From NCBI GenBank assembly GCA_022771185.1, contig JALFCJ010000187.1, forward strand, positions 1 to 14,326: a DNA stretch of 14,326 bases, read 5' to 3'. This document shows, in pieces, positions 1 through 6,242 of the stretch (positions within the stretch are counted from its first letter, which is position 1; each line of letters opens with the position of its first letter). Origin of the DNA: Spirochaetales bacterium. Its GTDB lineage: Bacteria > Spirochaetota > Spirochaetia > Sphaerochaetales > Sphaerochaetaceae. The translations under genes were made by a program, and so were the position numbers. The notes under the pieces are model-generated. The model saw nothing but the letters and a program-made list of their open reading frames with translations. It had not been told where the DNA came from and did not search any database.

Positions 1-23
1 GGCCTTTCGCTGTTTCTAGTGGG
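1..23 (+). repeat. Left terminal inverted repeat (IRL) of ISL3 element
   Basis: The window begins exactly at the IS end. It pairs with 1408-1430 at 17 of 23 positions, with mismatches at positions 3, 4, 5, 12, 16 and 22. Confidence 0.8.
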
Positions 24-94
24 TTGAAGTACAAGAAAAGATAATTGTTATCTCCTGTGTTATGATAAGAAAAACAACAAACAGGAGAGATAGA

Positions 95-1399
95 ATGATA
101 GATCCTTATTTTCAGCAGATGTTTTCCCTAGCCCTCGGAATCAAGGAACCATGGTTCATCGAGAGCATGGCTCTTGTGCCTTCTACAAGGAACCCGAACA
201 TATTGGAAATGAGGATTGAGGTCGACTTTACGGAGGGAAGCAGATTCAGGTATGGGGATTCGGAAGAGCTGTATCACGTTCATGACACCAGGGTGAGGAC
301 ATGGAGACACCTGAACATCTTCCAATACCGCTGCTACATAACTGCAAGGGTTCCAAGGATCCTCCTTCCGGACGGAAAGGTGAAGACCGTAGACGTTCCA
401 TGGGGACGTGCCGGAAGCGGATTCACCCTTATGATGGAGGGTGTAATACTCTCTCTTGTGAAGCACATGCCTGTCGCCACTGTGGCAAAGGAGATTGGGG
501 AGCATGACACCAGGATTTGGAGAGTTCTGGAACACCATGTCGAAGAGGCGCTTAAGCTTCAGGACTTCTCCGATGTGACAGGATTGGGAGTCGATGAATA
601 CAGCCACAAGGGCCACAAATACATAACAGTCTTCGTGTCACATCCTGAGATAGAGGTTGACAGTGAAGGCAGACGCCGACAGGTGTCCAAGCCGAGGGTT
701 CTCTTTGTCACGGAAGGAAAAGACAAGGAAAACGTAGAGCGTTTCCTTGCACGTTTCAAGGAGAAGAAAGGCAAGCCGGAGAACGTCAATGTGGCCACCA
801 GCGACATGATCCACGGCTTCAGGAATGCAATGAAAGAGAATTTCCCTAACGCAGTTACGACCGTCGACAAGTTCCATGTCGTGTCCAACTGTGAGGTCGC
901 ATTGGACAATGTCAGGAGAAGGGAGGCTGCATGCGGTGAGAAGCGCAAGTCAAACGCCCTTTCCAAGTCGAAGTACATATGGCTAAAGAACAGCGAAAAC
1001 CTAACTGAGAAACAGAGGAAGAGGCTTGATGAACTCCTTCAGATGGAATACCTGGACACCGTGAAGGCATATGACATGAGGCTGAGGCTGCAGGACTTCT
1101 ATTCCAGCCATAGTGAATATGATGAGGGAACCTGCTCGGACTTCGAGGCAATGGTGCTGGACTTCTGCAACAGTTCCATCCGTGAGATGCAGAAGTTCGG
1201 AGAAATGCTTGCCCGCAATGCGGTGGAGATACTGAACTATTTCGAAACCAAGAGGACCAATGCAATTCTTGAAGGCTTCAACTCGAAGATAAGCATCATC
1301 AAGAACAGAGCCAGAGGCTTCAAAAACATGAAGAACTTCATGGATATGATCTACTTCTGTTGTGGTGAACTCGACATCTGTTTCCAGTCTATTATGTAA
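95..1399 (+). CDS. ISL3-family DDE transposase
   Basis: This is the transposase of the 1-1430 element. The start at 95 is preferred because AGGAGA at 83-88 sits a proper distance upstream. An in-frame ATG at 62 would add 11 residues but has no ribosome binding site. Numbering from 62, the DDE_Tnp_ISL3 catalytic core shows the first Asp in GVDEYSHKGHKY (D178), the second in SDMIHGF (D248), a conserved VDKFHVV block (D269) and the Glu in LEGFNSKI (E404), followed by the basic RARGFKN tail. A helix-turn-helix-like segment is around residues 125-165. The N-terminal region keeps the family's RTWRHL and ARVPR spacing. The zinc-finger cysteines expected on both sides are missing: GDSEEL and LLPDGKV stand where CxxC and CPxHGV are usual. 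The frame is intact, so the gene could be active. Confidence 0.92.
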   Translation: MIDPYFQQMFSLALGIKEPWFIESMALVPSTRNPNILEMRIEVDFTEGSRFRYGDSEELYHVHDTRVRTWRHLNIFQYRCYITARVPRILLPDGKVKTVDVPWGRAGSGFTLMMEGVILSLVKHMPVATVAKEIGEHDTRIWRVLEHHVEEALKLQDFSDVTGLGVDEYSHKGHKYITVFVSHPEIEVDSEGRRRQVSKPRVLFVTEGKDKENVERFLARFKEKKGKPENVNVATSDMIHGFRNAMKENFPNAVTTVDKFHVVSNCEVALDNVRRREAACGEKRKSNALSKSKYIWLKNSENLTEKQRKRLDELLQMEYLDTVKAYDMRLRLQDFYSSHSEYDEGTCSDFEAMVLDFCNSSIREMQKFGEMLARNAVEILNYFETKRTNAILEGFNSKISIIKNRARGFKNMKNFMDMIYFCCGELDICFQSIM

Positions 1400-1407
1400 C
1401 ACGGTTA

Positions 1408-1430
1408 CTCACTACAAATAGCGAATAACC
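1408..1430 (-). repeat. Right terminal inverted repeat (IRR) of ISL3 element
   Basis: The reverse complement begins GGTTATTCGCTATTTGTAGT and matches the left end. It lies 8 bp after the transposase stop codon, the compact arrangement usual for this family. Confidence 0.8.
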
Positions 1431-1500
1431 AAAAAATAGTCAATATTCCCTTTATTTATAAAGACTTATACTAGACATTAATATCGAATCTATGTGTATA

Positions 1501-1514
1501 TTTGAGGTCACAAA
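1501..1514 (+). repeat. 14 bp direct repeat, copy 1
   Basis: TTTGAGGTCACAAA lies upstream of the ORF6N gene. The exact same 14 bases recur inside its coding region at 1772-1785, where they cover the conserved LRSQ codons. Confidence 0.7.
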
Positions 1515-1541
1515 GTGTGTCTTTAAATAAAAGAAGAGGTT

Positions 1542-2465
1542 ATGGAAAAACAAGAGCATGTTCAATCTACAGATATTATTTCCACAATGTCAGATAATGC
1601 AGATATTCAAAGCCTAATATACATAGTACGAGGACAGTAGGTTATGATGGATAGTGACCTGGCAAAGCTATATAAAGTCGAGATAAAAGTATTTAATCAG
1701 GCAGTAAATAGAAATCTGAATTGTTTCCCTGCTAATTTTAGGTTTCAACTGACAATGTATGAATTTGATGCTTTGAGGTCACAAATTGCAACCTCAAACG
1801 GAAAAGGTGGCAGAAGGTATAGGCCGTACATGTTCACAGAGCAGGGTATAGCTATGCTGTCTGGTGTACTGCGGAGTGACGTGGCGATTCAGATGTCAAT
1901 TCGGATAATGAATACTTTTGTTGAAATGCGTCGTTTCATTTCCAGTAATGCATTACTTTTTGAAAAAGTCAGTAGTATGGAATTAAAACAACTCGAATAC
2001 CAGAAAAACATAGATGAGAAATTTGATAAAGTCTTCCAATATATTGAGAATCATGCAGAACTAGAGCAAAAGATATTCTTTGATGGTCAAATATATGATG
2101 CTTTTAGCTTGGTTACATCAATTATACAAAAAGCAAAGAAGGAAATTGTCTTGATTGATGGATATGTTGATGTAGATACATTGAACATTCTTGCAAAGAA
2201 GAATACAGATACTTATGTGAAGATTTATACATATGCAAGTGCACCGCTTTCGGATAAGGATGTATATAACTTTAATGCCCAATATCCTACTTTAGCAGTT
2301 TATAAGACCCAAGTATTTCATGATAGGTTCATTATTCTGGATGGAAAGATGGCTTACCATATAGGTGCTTCTATAAAAGACACCGGAAAAAAGGGCTTTG
2401 GTATTTCGCTAATGAGGGATCAAGAAATAGTGATTGTGATATTAATTCGGCTGATAACAATATAG
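1542..2465 (+). pseudogene. ORF6N-domain (KilA-N-like) protein interrupted by an amber codon
   Basis: The family start is probably ATG 1542, after an AAGAAGAGG ribosome binding site. Reading on gives SLIYIVRGQ, then TAG at 1638-1640, then VMMDSDLAKLY. Intact ORF6N proteins read RGQ-(K/R)-VM-L-D-x-DLA-LY through this point, so one sense codon has become a stop. Translation could restart at ATG 1644, because GAGGA at 1630-1634 lies 9 bases upstream. The downstream product (273 residues) keeps the ORF6N core at 1-100 (FNQAVNRNL, FPxNFxFQLT, TEQGIAMLSGVL), a coiled linker at 110-145, and a C-terminal domain with FHDRFIILDG (H226, D233) and GASIKD, like a PLD-type HxK-x4-D motif with R for K. Such proteins are typically phage- or island-borne DNA binders. 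Whether this copy is dead or restarted cannot be told from sequence. Confidence 0.8.
1772..1785 (+). repeat. 14 bp direct repeat, copy 2
   Basis: This is an identical copy of 1501-1514, within the ORF6N reading frame (ALRSQ). It is 271 bp downstream of copy 1. Confidence 0.7.
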
Positions 2466-2870
2466 TTCTAAAGAGAAAGCATGGATTATATCGAGTATAA
2501 GTTTGCTTACGTTTCTAGTGCTTTTCTAATGTATGGCAAGAAACAAACTAGAAAACTTTAGGTGAACTATTTGAGAATGACAAATCTCAAGAAGTCATTT
2601 TTTATTGATTCATGCTACGCTGTTCGTGCCATAGAATGGACGTATCCCACTATTATTGTACAGTCAGAAAAGTCTAGATATGTTATCAGAAGAGGTGTAC
2701 ATTTTCCAACACTCTCAGATATCTGATAAACTGGTGGCCATCTCCTCTCCCTCATGCGTTTTTTATGCGTTTGGGGGTGATAAAAACGTATGAAACATGA
2801 ACATATTATTGTATATAATACATAAAATTACTTTATTGACATGAGTTCAAAGTACGCGTTTTTTCATGCG
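2466..2870. other. AT-rich gap without a recognisable gene
   Basis: All frames on both strands are broken by frequent stops. One plus-strand stretch around 2665-2785 is open but resembles no family I know. The gap holds variants of the string TGCGTTTTTT (2755-2770 and 2856-2873) and a TGTATATAATACA inverted repeat near 2811-2823. I read it as decayed accessory DNA. No RNA gene or convincing promoter was seen. Confidence 0.5.
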
Positions 2871-2873
2871 TTA
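2752..2873. repeat. Degenerate CATGCGTTTTTT-type repeat
   Basis: CATGCGTTTTTTATGCGTTT starts at about 2753. A related string, ACGCGTTTTTTCATGCGTTA, lies at about 2854-2873, roughly 100 bp on. The second copy runs into the minus-strand stop codon at 2871-2873. The units are short and imperfect. Their meaning is unknown. Confidence 0.4.
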
Positions 2874-3282
2874 TTTGTTCAATTGCCATTTCGAACTTGA
2901 TCCATATTTTGTATTAATAATTAACCCATCTTCTCTGAGTCTTCGGAGCAAATTATCAATACGTTTTCGTTTTTGATTTTCTGATAAGTTCGCAGGCAAA
3001 ATATCACCTACTGGTTTATTTATTTCTGGTTTGGTTAAACTGCCATGTCTTTTTATTGAATCAAGAATGAGTTACCTATACGACTCGTTTTCCAAACCTT
3101 TTTCTCTCATGTAGCCGATTTTATCGCCAATAACACTTCTTGGAATAACGTTTTTTTCCTTTACTAGAGCTTTTTAATTTCCTTTTTCTAGGATAAATCG
3201 TATATACAGCCACTATATCTCCCCCTTGGTTGAGATCTATTTCTTCATTTTTAATAGCTTTGTTTGAAAGTCAAGAAAAAAA
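2871..3282 (-). pseudogene. Decayed C-terminal remnant, probable ATP-binding/winged-helix (AlbA_2-type) protein
   Basis: Reading the minus strand back from the TAA at 2871-2873 gives 66 sense codons ending in a winged-helix-like tail: HGSLTKPEI, then QKRKRIDNLLRRLREDGLI, then SKWQLNK. This pattern is usual at the C-terminus of predicted AlbA_2/HATPase regulators. The same frame hits TAA at 3072-3074, where ENESYR-stop-LILDSIK suggests a Gln codon turned ochre. It then reads on through VIPRSVIGDKIGYMREKG to another stop at 3174-3176. Upstream, the coding trace continues one frame over (SNKAIKNEEI, then DLNQGGDIVAVYTIY, near 3195-3270), so there is also a frameshift. No start codon or catalytic part remains. 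The family name is from memory of the tail pattern and is only moderately sure. Confidence 0.5.
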
Positions 3283-3304
3283 TAACTACCCATTTAACTA
3301 CCCA
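3283..3304. repeat. Two tandem copies of a 12 bp unit
   Basis: TAACTACCCA occurs at 3283-3292 and again at 3295-3304 (period 12). It lies in the gap between the decayed gene and the tRNA terminator. Function unknown. Confidence 0.5.
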
Positions 3305-3370
3305 CCAAGGTTTTCAATAAGGTGTTATTTAGTTGCTGTAAGCTATTTTCTTTAGCAAAAAACATTTAAC

Positions 3371-3400
3371 AAAAAGAAAACCCTAGAAATCCCTAGGGCT
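3371..3400 (-). terminator. Rho-independent terminator of the tRNA-Ser transcript
   Basis: On the minus strand the sequence forms CCCTAG-GGATTT-CTAGGG, a 6 bp stem, followed by TTTTCTTTTT. It begins about 10 bases after the 3' end of tRNA-Ser(GCU). Confidence 0.75.
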
Positions 3401-3408
3401 GTCAATCT

Positions 3409-3498
3409 CGGAGAAGGGGGGATTCGAACCCCCGGACCCGGTATTAGCAGGTCAACTCCTTAGCAGGGAGCCCGATTCGGCCTCTCTCGCACCTCTCC
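3409..3498 (-). tRNA. tRNA-Ser (anticodon GCU)
   Basis: The minus strand gives a 90-base class II tRNA. The acceptor stem GGAGAGG pairs with CTTCTCC through one G-U, with discriminator G. The anticodon loop CTGCTAA puts GCT at positions 34-36. There is a long variable arm and a T arm GGGGGTTCGAATCCCCC. It decodes AGC/AGU. The 3' CCA is not encoded. It lies 9 bases after tRNA-Ser(UGA) and is probably cut from the same transcript. Confidence 0.95.
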
Positions 3499-3507
3499 AA
3501 CTAGTTT

Positions 3508-3592
3508 CGGAAGGAGAGGGATTCGAACCCCCGGTGAGTTGCCCCACGGCTGCTTTCAAGGCAGCTACCATCGACCTCTCGGACATCCTTCC
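3508..3592 (-). tRNA. tRNA-Ser (anticodon UGA)
   Basis: The minus strand gives an 85-base class II tRNA. The acceptor stem GGAAGGA pairs perfectly with TCCTTCC, with discriminator G. The anticodon stem GCTGC/GCAGC carries loop CTTGAAA, so the anticodon is TGA. It decodes UCN codons, mainly UCA. CCA is not encoded. It is first in a two-tRNA serine operon. Confidence 0.95.
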
Positions 3593-3609
3593 GTAACAAT
3601 ACAAAAGGC

Positions 3610-3639
3610 ATTTTAGAGAAAAATACGTATATATGTCAA
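3610..3639 (-). promoter_or_regulatory. Sigma-70-type promoter of the tRNA-Ser pair
   Basis: The minus strand has TTGACA (3634-3639), an 18-base spacer, and TAAAAT (3610-3615). The tRNA 5' end is 17 bases downstream. The -35 box overlaps the TGA stop codon of yigZ (3636-3638), so the tRNAs start inside the end of the previous gene. Confidence 0.75.
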
Positions 3640-4232
3640 GATTGAAATGTAAGTTGAATTCTACCTTGACCAATGTTTTGGAAGCCTTTTTGAAGATTAT
3701 CGTGCATATAAAGGGGAATTTTGCCTTTTATTGTTATTCCGACGCCGAAATCTTCTGTTATGTCTGTAGCTGTTGTTTCATCCAAAAGTCTTTTAGCCAA
3801 AGTATAGTGATCATATTGCATTACTGCAGTAAATGATTCTCTTTCTATAAGTTCTTCCGTCTTTACTATCTTCAATACTTCCTTTGTGCTGTCGCCATAG
3901 GCTTTTACGAGGCCTCCGGTTCCAAGAAGGGTTCCGCCAAAGTATCTGACAGTGCATACACAGATATTAGTTATTCCAGAGCCTTTCAATACTTCGAGAG
4001 AAGGGCGCCCAGCAGTATTCTTTGGCTCTCTGTCATCAGAAGAAGAAAAGAGTGTCCCACTCTTTCCCACAACAGCAGAGTGCACAACATGTGTTGCGTT
4101 TGGATGGAGAGATCTGGTGAGTATTACTTTTTCTTTTACTTCCTCCAGGGACTCTACAGGATATGCAATTGAAATGAATCGTGATTTCTTAATTTCTATC
4201 TCTGTTGTGGCTGTCTCAAGGAGTCTCTTCAT
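3636..4232 (-). CDS. yigZ: YigZ/IMPACT-family protein (UPF0029)
   Basis: The product has 198 residues, about the usual length for bacterial YigZ. The N-terminal UPF0029 fold shows KKSRFIS near residue 15 and the signature SDDREPKNTAGRPSLEVLKG, followed by VRYFGGTLLGTGGLVKAYG at about 95-113. In most homologues the first block reads DDGEPxGTAG, so Gly-to-Arg and an Asn are local variants. Residues 135-198 fit the DUF1949 C-terminal domain. YigZ proteins are conserved but their biochemical role is poorly defined; eukaryotic IMPACT acts on GCN1/GCN2. It is the last gene of a likely operon, 26 bases after the aldo/keto reductase. No strong ribosome binding site precedes ATG 4232, so coupling to upstream translation is possible. 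Confidence 0.88.
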   Translation of the reverse strand: MKRLLETATTEIEIKKSRFISIAYPVESLEEVKEKVILTRSLHPNATHVVHSAVVGKSGTLFSSSDDREPKNTAGRPSLEVLKGSGITNICVCTVRYFGGTLLGTGGLVKAYGDSTKEVLKIVKTEELIERESFTAVMQYDHYTLAKRLLDETTATDITEDFGVGITIKGKIPLYMHDNLQKGFQNIGQGRIQLTFQS

Positions 4233-4258
4233 ATTCTGATTTTATCTATCACTCTCTT

Positions 4259-5146
4259 TCACTGCAACATCCAGTTATGGGAGAAAATGTTGTCAGAAGA
4301 GTTAAAGAGGGATATTTCTTTTGCAATGGAGGTTAGTTTTTTTATCTCATCTTCTTCCAGTTGAATAGTCACTATATCTAGGTCTTTCTCATTTCCTACT
4401 CCTCTTACGATAGCCCAAGGATTGCTAACATATACCCAGGAATAAGCAATAGAGTAGGGCGAGACATTATACTTGTGGCCTAGAGTTTTTATTTCCTCCA
4501 ATAGAGATGGAAAGAGAGGAGAATAAAGAGCCTTTATTGTTTTTCTTTCGTCTTTTGGGGGATTAGTGGAAGAATACTTTCCGCTTAAGAGACCAAAGCC
4601 TCCTGGAGAGTAGGCTATAGTATTTATAGGGAGTTTTTTCTCTTCTTCCCATTCTTTATTCCAAATAAGAGACAAGGGTCTCTCGTGGAAAGATATAGGA
4701 AAATCCCTGATAACTTCTGAAAGAAGAGAAAGAGGGAAGTTACTGACTCCAATTTCTTTTGTTATCCCTTCGTTTTTTAATGACTCAAGGGTTATAAGAG
4801 ATGAGAAGAGAGATTCTTCTTTCGTAGGCCAATGAAGCATAAGAATATCGAAGTAATCGGAACCAAGCCGTCGTCTTGATGCATCGACTTTCTTTCTCAA
4901 CGTAGGCAGAGGCATTACCTTCGACCATATTTCATACTTGTCTCTAGATACTCCTTTCTCTCTCATTGCACTGTAGAGCATGGAGTCGGCGCCGGAGTAG
5001 GAGAATGCTGTATCGAAGGCCCTGATTCCTTTTGTGTATGCTTTTTTTATTATGTCTTTTCCTTCACGTGGGGAGAGTGGAGTATGGAAGTCGCATGCTC
5101 CCATATTCCATAATCCCAAAGCTAAAAGAGGCATATTATTCTTCAC
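4259..5146 (-). CDS. Aldo/keto reductase family protein
   Basis: This is a predicted cytosolic NAD(P)H-dependent oxidoreductase of the AKR superfamily with a TIM-barrel fold. Numbered from GTG 5146 (295 residues), the catalytic tetrad is visible: D45 and Y50 in AFDTAFSYS, K76 in WSKVMP and H105 in LMLHWP. GVSNF follows at 133-137, and SPGGFGLLSGKY (about 179-190) resembles the AKR cofactor-loop region. Length is slightly short but complete. The GTG overlaps the end of the upstream NUDIX gene by 11 bases. An alternative ATG at 5134, one base after that gene's TAA, would drop four residues. Neither has a clear ribosome binding site, which suggests translational coupling. The substrate cannot be told from sequence. 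Confidence 0.88.
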   Translation of the reverse strand: MKNNMPLLALGLWNMGACDFHTPLSPREGKDIIKKAYTKGIRAFDTAFSYSGADSMLYSAMREKGVSRDKYEIWSKVMPLPTLRKKVDASRRRLGSDYFDILMLHWPTKEESLFSSLITLESLKNEGITKEIGVSNFPLSLLSEVIRDFPISFHERPLSLIWNKEWEEEKKLPINTIAYSPGGFGLLSGKYSSTNPPKDERKTIKALYSPLFPSLLEEIKTLGHKYNVSPYSIAYSWVYVSNPWAIVRGVGNEKDLDIVTIQLEEDEIKKLTSIAKEISLFNSSDNIFSHNWMLQ

Positions 5147-6071
5147 TTACACACTCAACTTTTGCGTCAAGCATCTCTCTGTCATCAAAGACAAACCAGC
5201 CTTCAAACTCTTTGCCGTCCAAGAGAAGAGGAAGCCACAGCTTATCGTCTTTCCACATCATATCATAGTCGAGGTTGTTTCTATCCGCCCAGAAAGGCTT
5301 TGCCTCGTCGCATTCTTTCAACTCCCCTTCCCAAGTTCCAGTGGTGAACACATAGCACACCATTCTCATTCCGTCTTTAAACTGGAACCTGAGAGTTCCT
5401 CTTTCTTTCAGCTCTGAAACAGTAAGACCGGTTTCTTCTTTAGTTTCCCTTATGGCAGCTTCAATACTGGTTTCTTCAAGTTCAATATGGCCTCCTGGAG
5501 CATTGTAGTATCCATCTCCCAGACCTCGTTTTTTTAATATAAGAAGAACATTGTCTCCATCCATGACATACGTTAGGACACATCTCTCAGAGGGTTCCCA
5601 GCTTCCCCATGGTACATCCTCTACTTTCTCTGCGTTTCTGCATCTTTCATCGATTTTATCAAGAGACAAAGCCTGAGGAGAAAGCTTTTCCTTCTCTTCT
5701 CTCTCTTGCTTCTTCTCGGGGTATTTCTTTTCCCAACACTCGTCGCAGAGATTCTCGTCCCTACCGAGTATTGCATCCCAGTTCATCTTCTTTCCGCACT
5801 CTTTACACTTCATTCTCCATGGCCAGAGTCTCTTTCGGAAGACTACGAATAAGACTATACCTATACCCAATGATATGTATTCACACCAAGAAGGGAGCTT
5901 AAGCCAATCGACAAAGATCAAAAGGAAATAAACTCCAAGAAAAATCAATGCAATAAGAATTGTGGAGAATCTTTTATTCTGTCCATCTCTATACTTTCTC
6001 AATGAAAGATTGAGAACGATCAAGAGGATCATCACATAATCGAAGATACGAGAAAAGATATTTAGAATCAT
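5136..6071 (-). CDS. Membrane-anchored zinc-ribbon NUDIX hydrolase (MTH1-like)
   Basis: The protein has 311 residues in three parts. Residues 1-80 hold two or three hydrophobic segments (about 11-23, 35-55, 65-80). Residues 87-112 form a treble-clef/zinc-ribbon-like C89-x2-C92...C109-x2-C112 motif, followed by a charged linker. Residues 160-311 are a NUDIX domain. The NUDIX box is perfect: G194-x5-E200-x7-R208-E-T-K-E-E-T-G-L216. The C-terminal part resembles human MTH1 in detail: W273-K-D275-D276, then LWLPLLL and FEGWFVFDD, which align with the MTH1 WPDD base-recognition residues. That suggests hydrolysis of oxidised purine dNTPs (8-oxo-dGTP type), inferred from the alignment by eye. The membrane and zinc parts are not usual for this family. 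It heads the operon with the aldo/keto reductase and yigZ. No clear ribosome binding site is seen before ATG 6071. Confidence 0.85.
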   Translation of the reverse strand: MILNIFSRIFDYVMILLIVLNLSLRKYRDGQNKRFSTILIALIFLGVYFLLIFVDWLKLPSWCEYISLGIGIVLFVVFRKRLWPWRMKCKECGKKMNWDAILGRDENLCDECWEKKYPEKKQEREEKEKLSPQALSLDKIDERCRNAEKVEDVPWGSWEPSERCVLTYVMDGDNVLLILKKRGLGDGYYNAPGGHIELEETSIEAAIRETKEETGLTVSELKERGTLRFQFKDGMRMVCYVFTTGTWEGELKECDEAKPFWADRNNLDYDMMWKDDKLWLPLLLDGKEFEGWFVFDDREMLDAKVECVSEE

Positions 6072-6167
6072 AGATGTGATGATATATCAAACTTTGTTCT
6101 TGATATAGGAGTAAAGAGGATTTCTTGACGTTTGTAATGAAATATACTTCAGATCTCCTATACTTAT

Positions 6168-6178
6168 AGTGAGTCACT
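6168..6178. promoter_or_regulatory. Possible operator: 11 bp dyad AGTGA-G-TCACT
   Basis: A perfect dyad with a one-base centre lies in the 171-base divergent space between the NUDIX gene and deoC. It is about 65 bases before the deoC start and just upstream of a TATATAAA stretch (6188-6195) that could serve as -10. A regulator is not visible in the window, so this is only a candidate. Confidence 0.3.
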
Positions 6179-6242
6179 TTATGGGGTTATATAAATTGCA
6201 AAAGGAAGTATATTGGGTTAACCTTTTGGTAGGAGATTAAGC

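Larger units (their letters stand above)
1..1430 (+). mobile_element. Complete ISL3-family insertion sequence
   Basis: The element has one transposase gene and imperfect terminal inverted repeats. Positions 1-23 match the reverse complement of 1408-1430 at 17 of 23 positions, both ends starting with GG and sharing TTCGCT and TAGTG blocks. The length of 1430 bp fits the ISL3 family. Base composition is visibly more GC-rich than the AT-rich DNA that follows at 1431. ISL3 elements usually make 8 bp target duplications. The right flank starts AAAAAATA (1431-1438), but the left flank lies outside the window, so the duplication cannot be tested here. Confidence 0.85.

Noticed and set aside
128..1402. 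Several antisense ORFs over the transposase (for example 128-616, 559-978, 1001-1402 minus)
   Set aside because: They mirror the codon pattern of a clear ISL3 transposase, have no ribosome binding sites and resemble no family.
2752..2873. TGCGTTTTTT repeats as a CRISPR array
   Set aside because: There are only two imperfect units, with no regular repeat-spacer pattern and no cas genes.
3409..3430. tRNA-Ser 3' end as an attachment site with a second copy in the island
   Set aside because: I looked for the 3' end string in 1-3400 and found no second copy. Any partner must be outside the window.
3452..3673. 73-codon minus-strand ORF over the tRNA genes
   Set aside because: It runs through two well-formed tRNAs and their promoter, so it is not a protein gene.
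6125..6164. TTGACG (6125-6130) with TATACT boxes as the deoC promoter
   Set aside because: Spacers are 12 or 28 bases, both outside the workable range.
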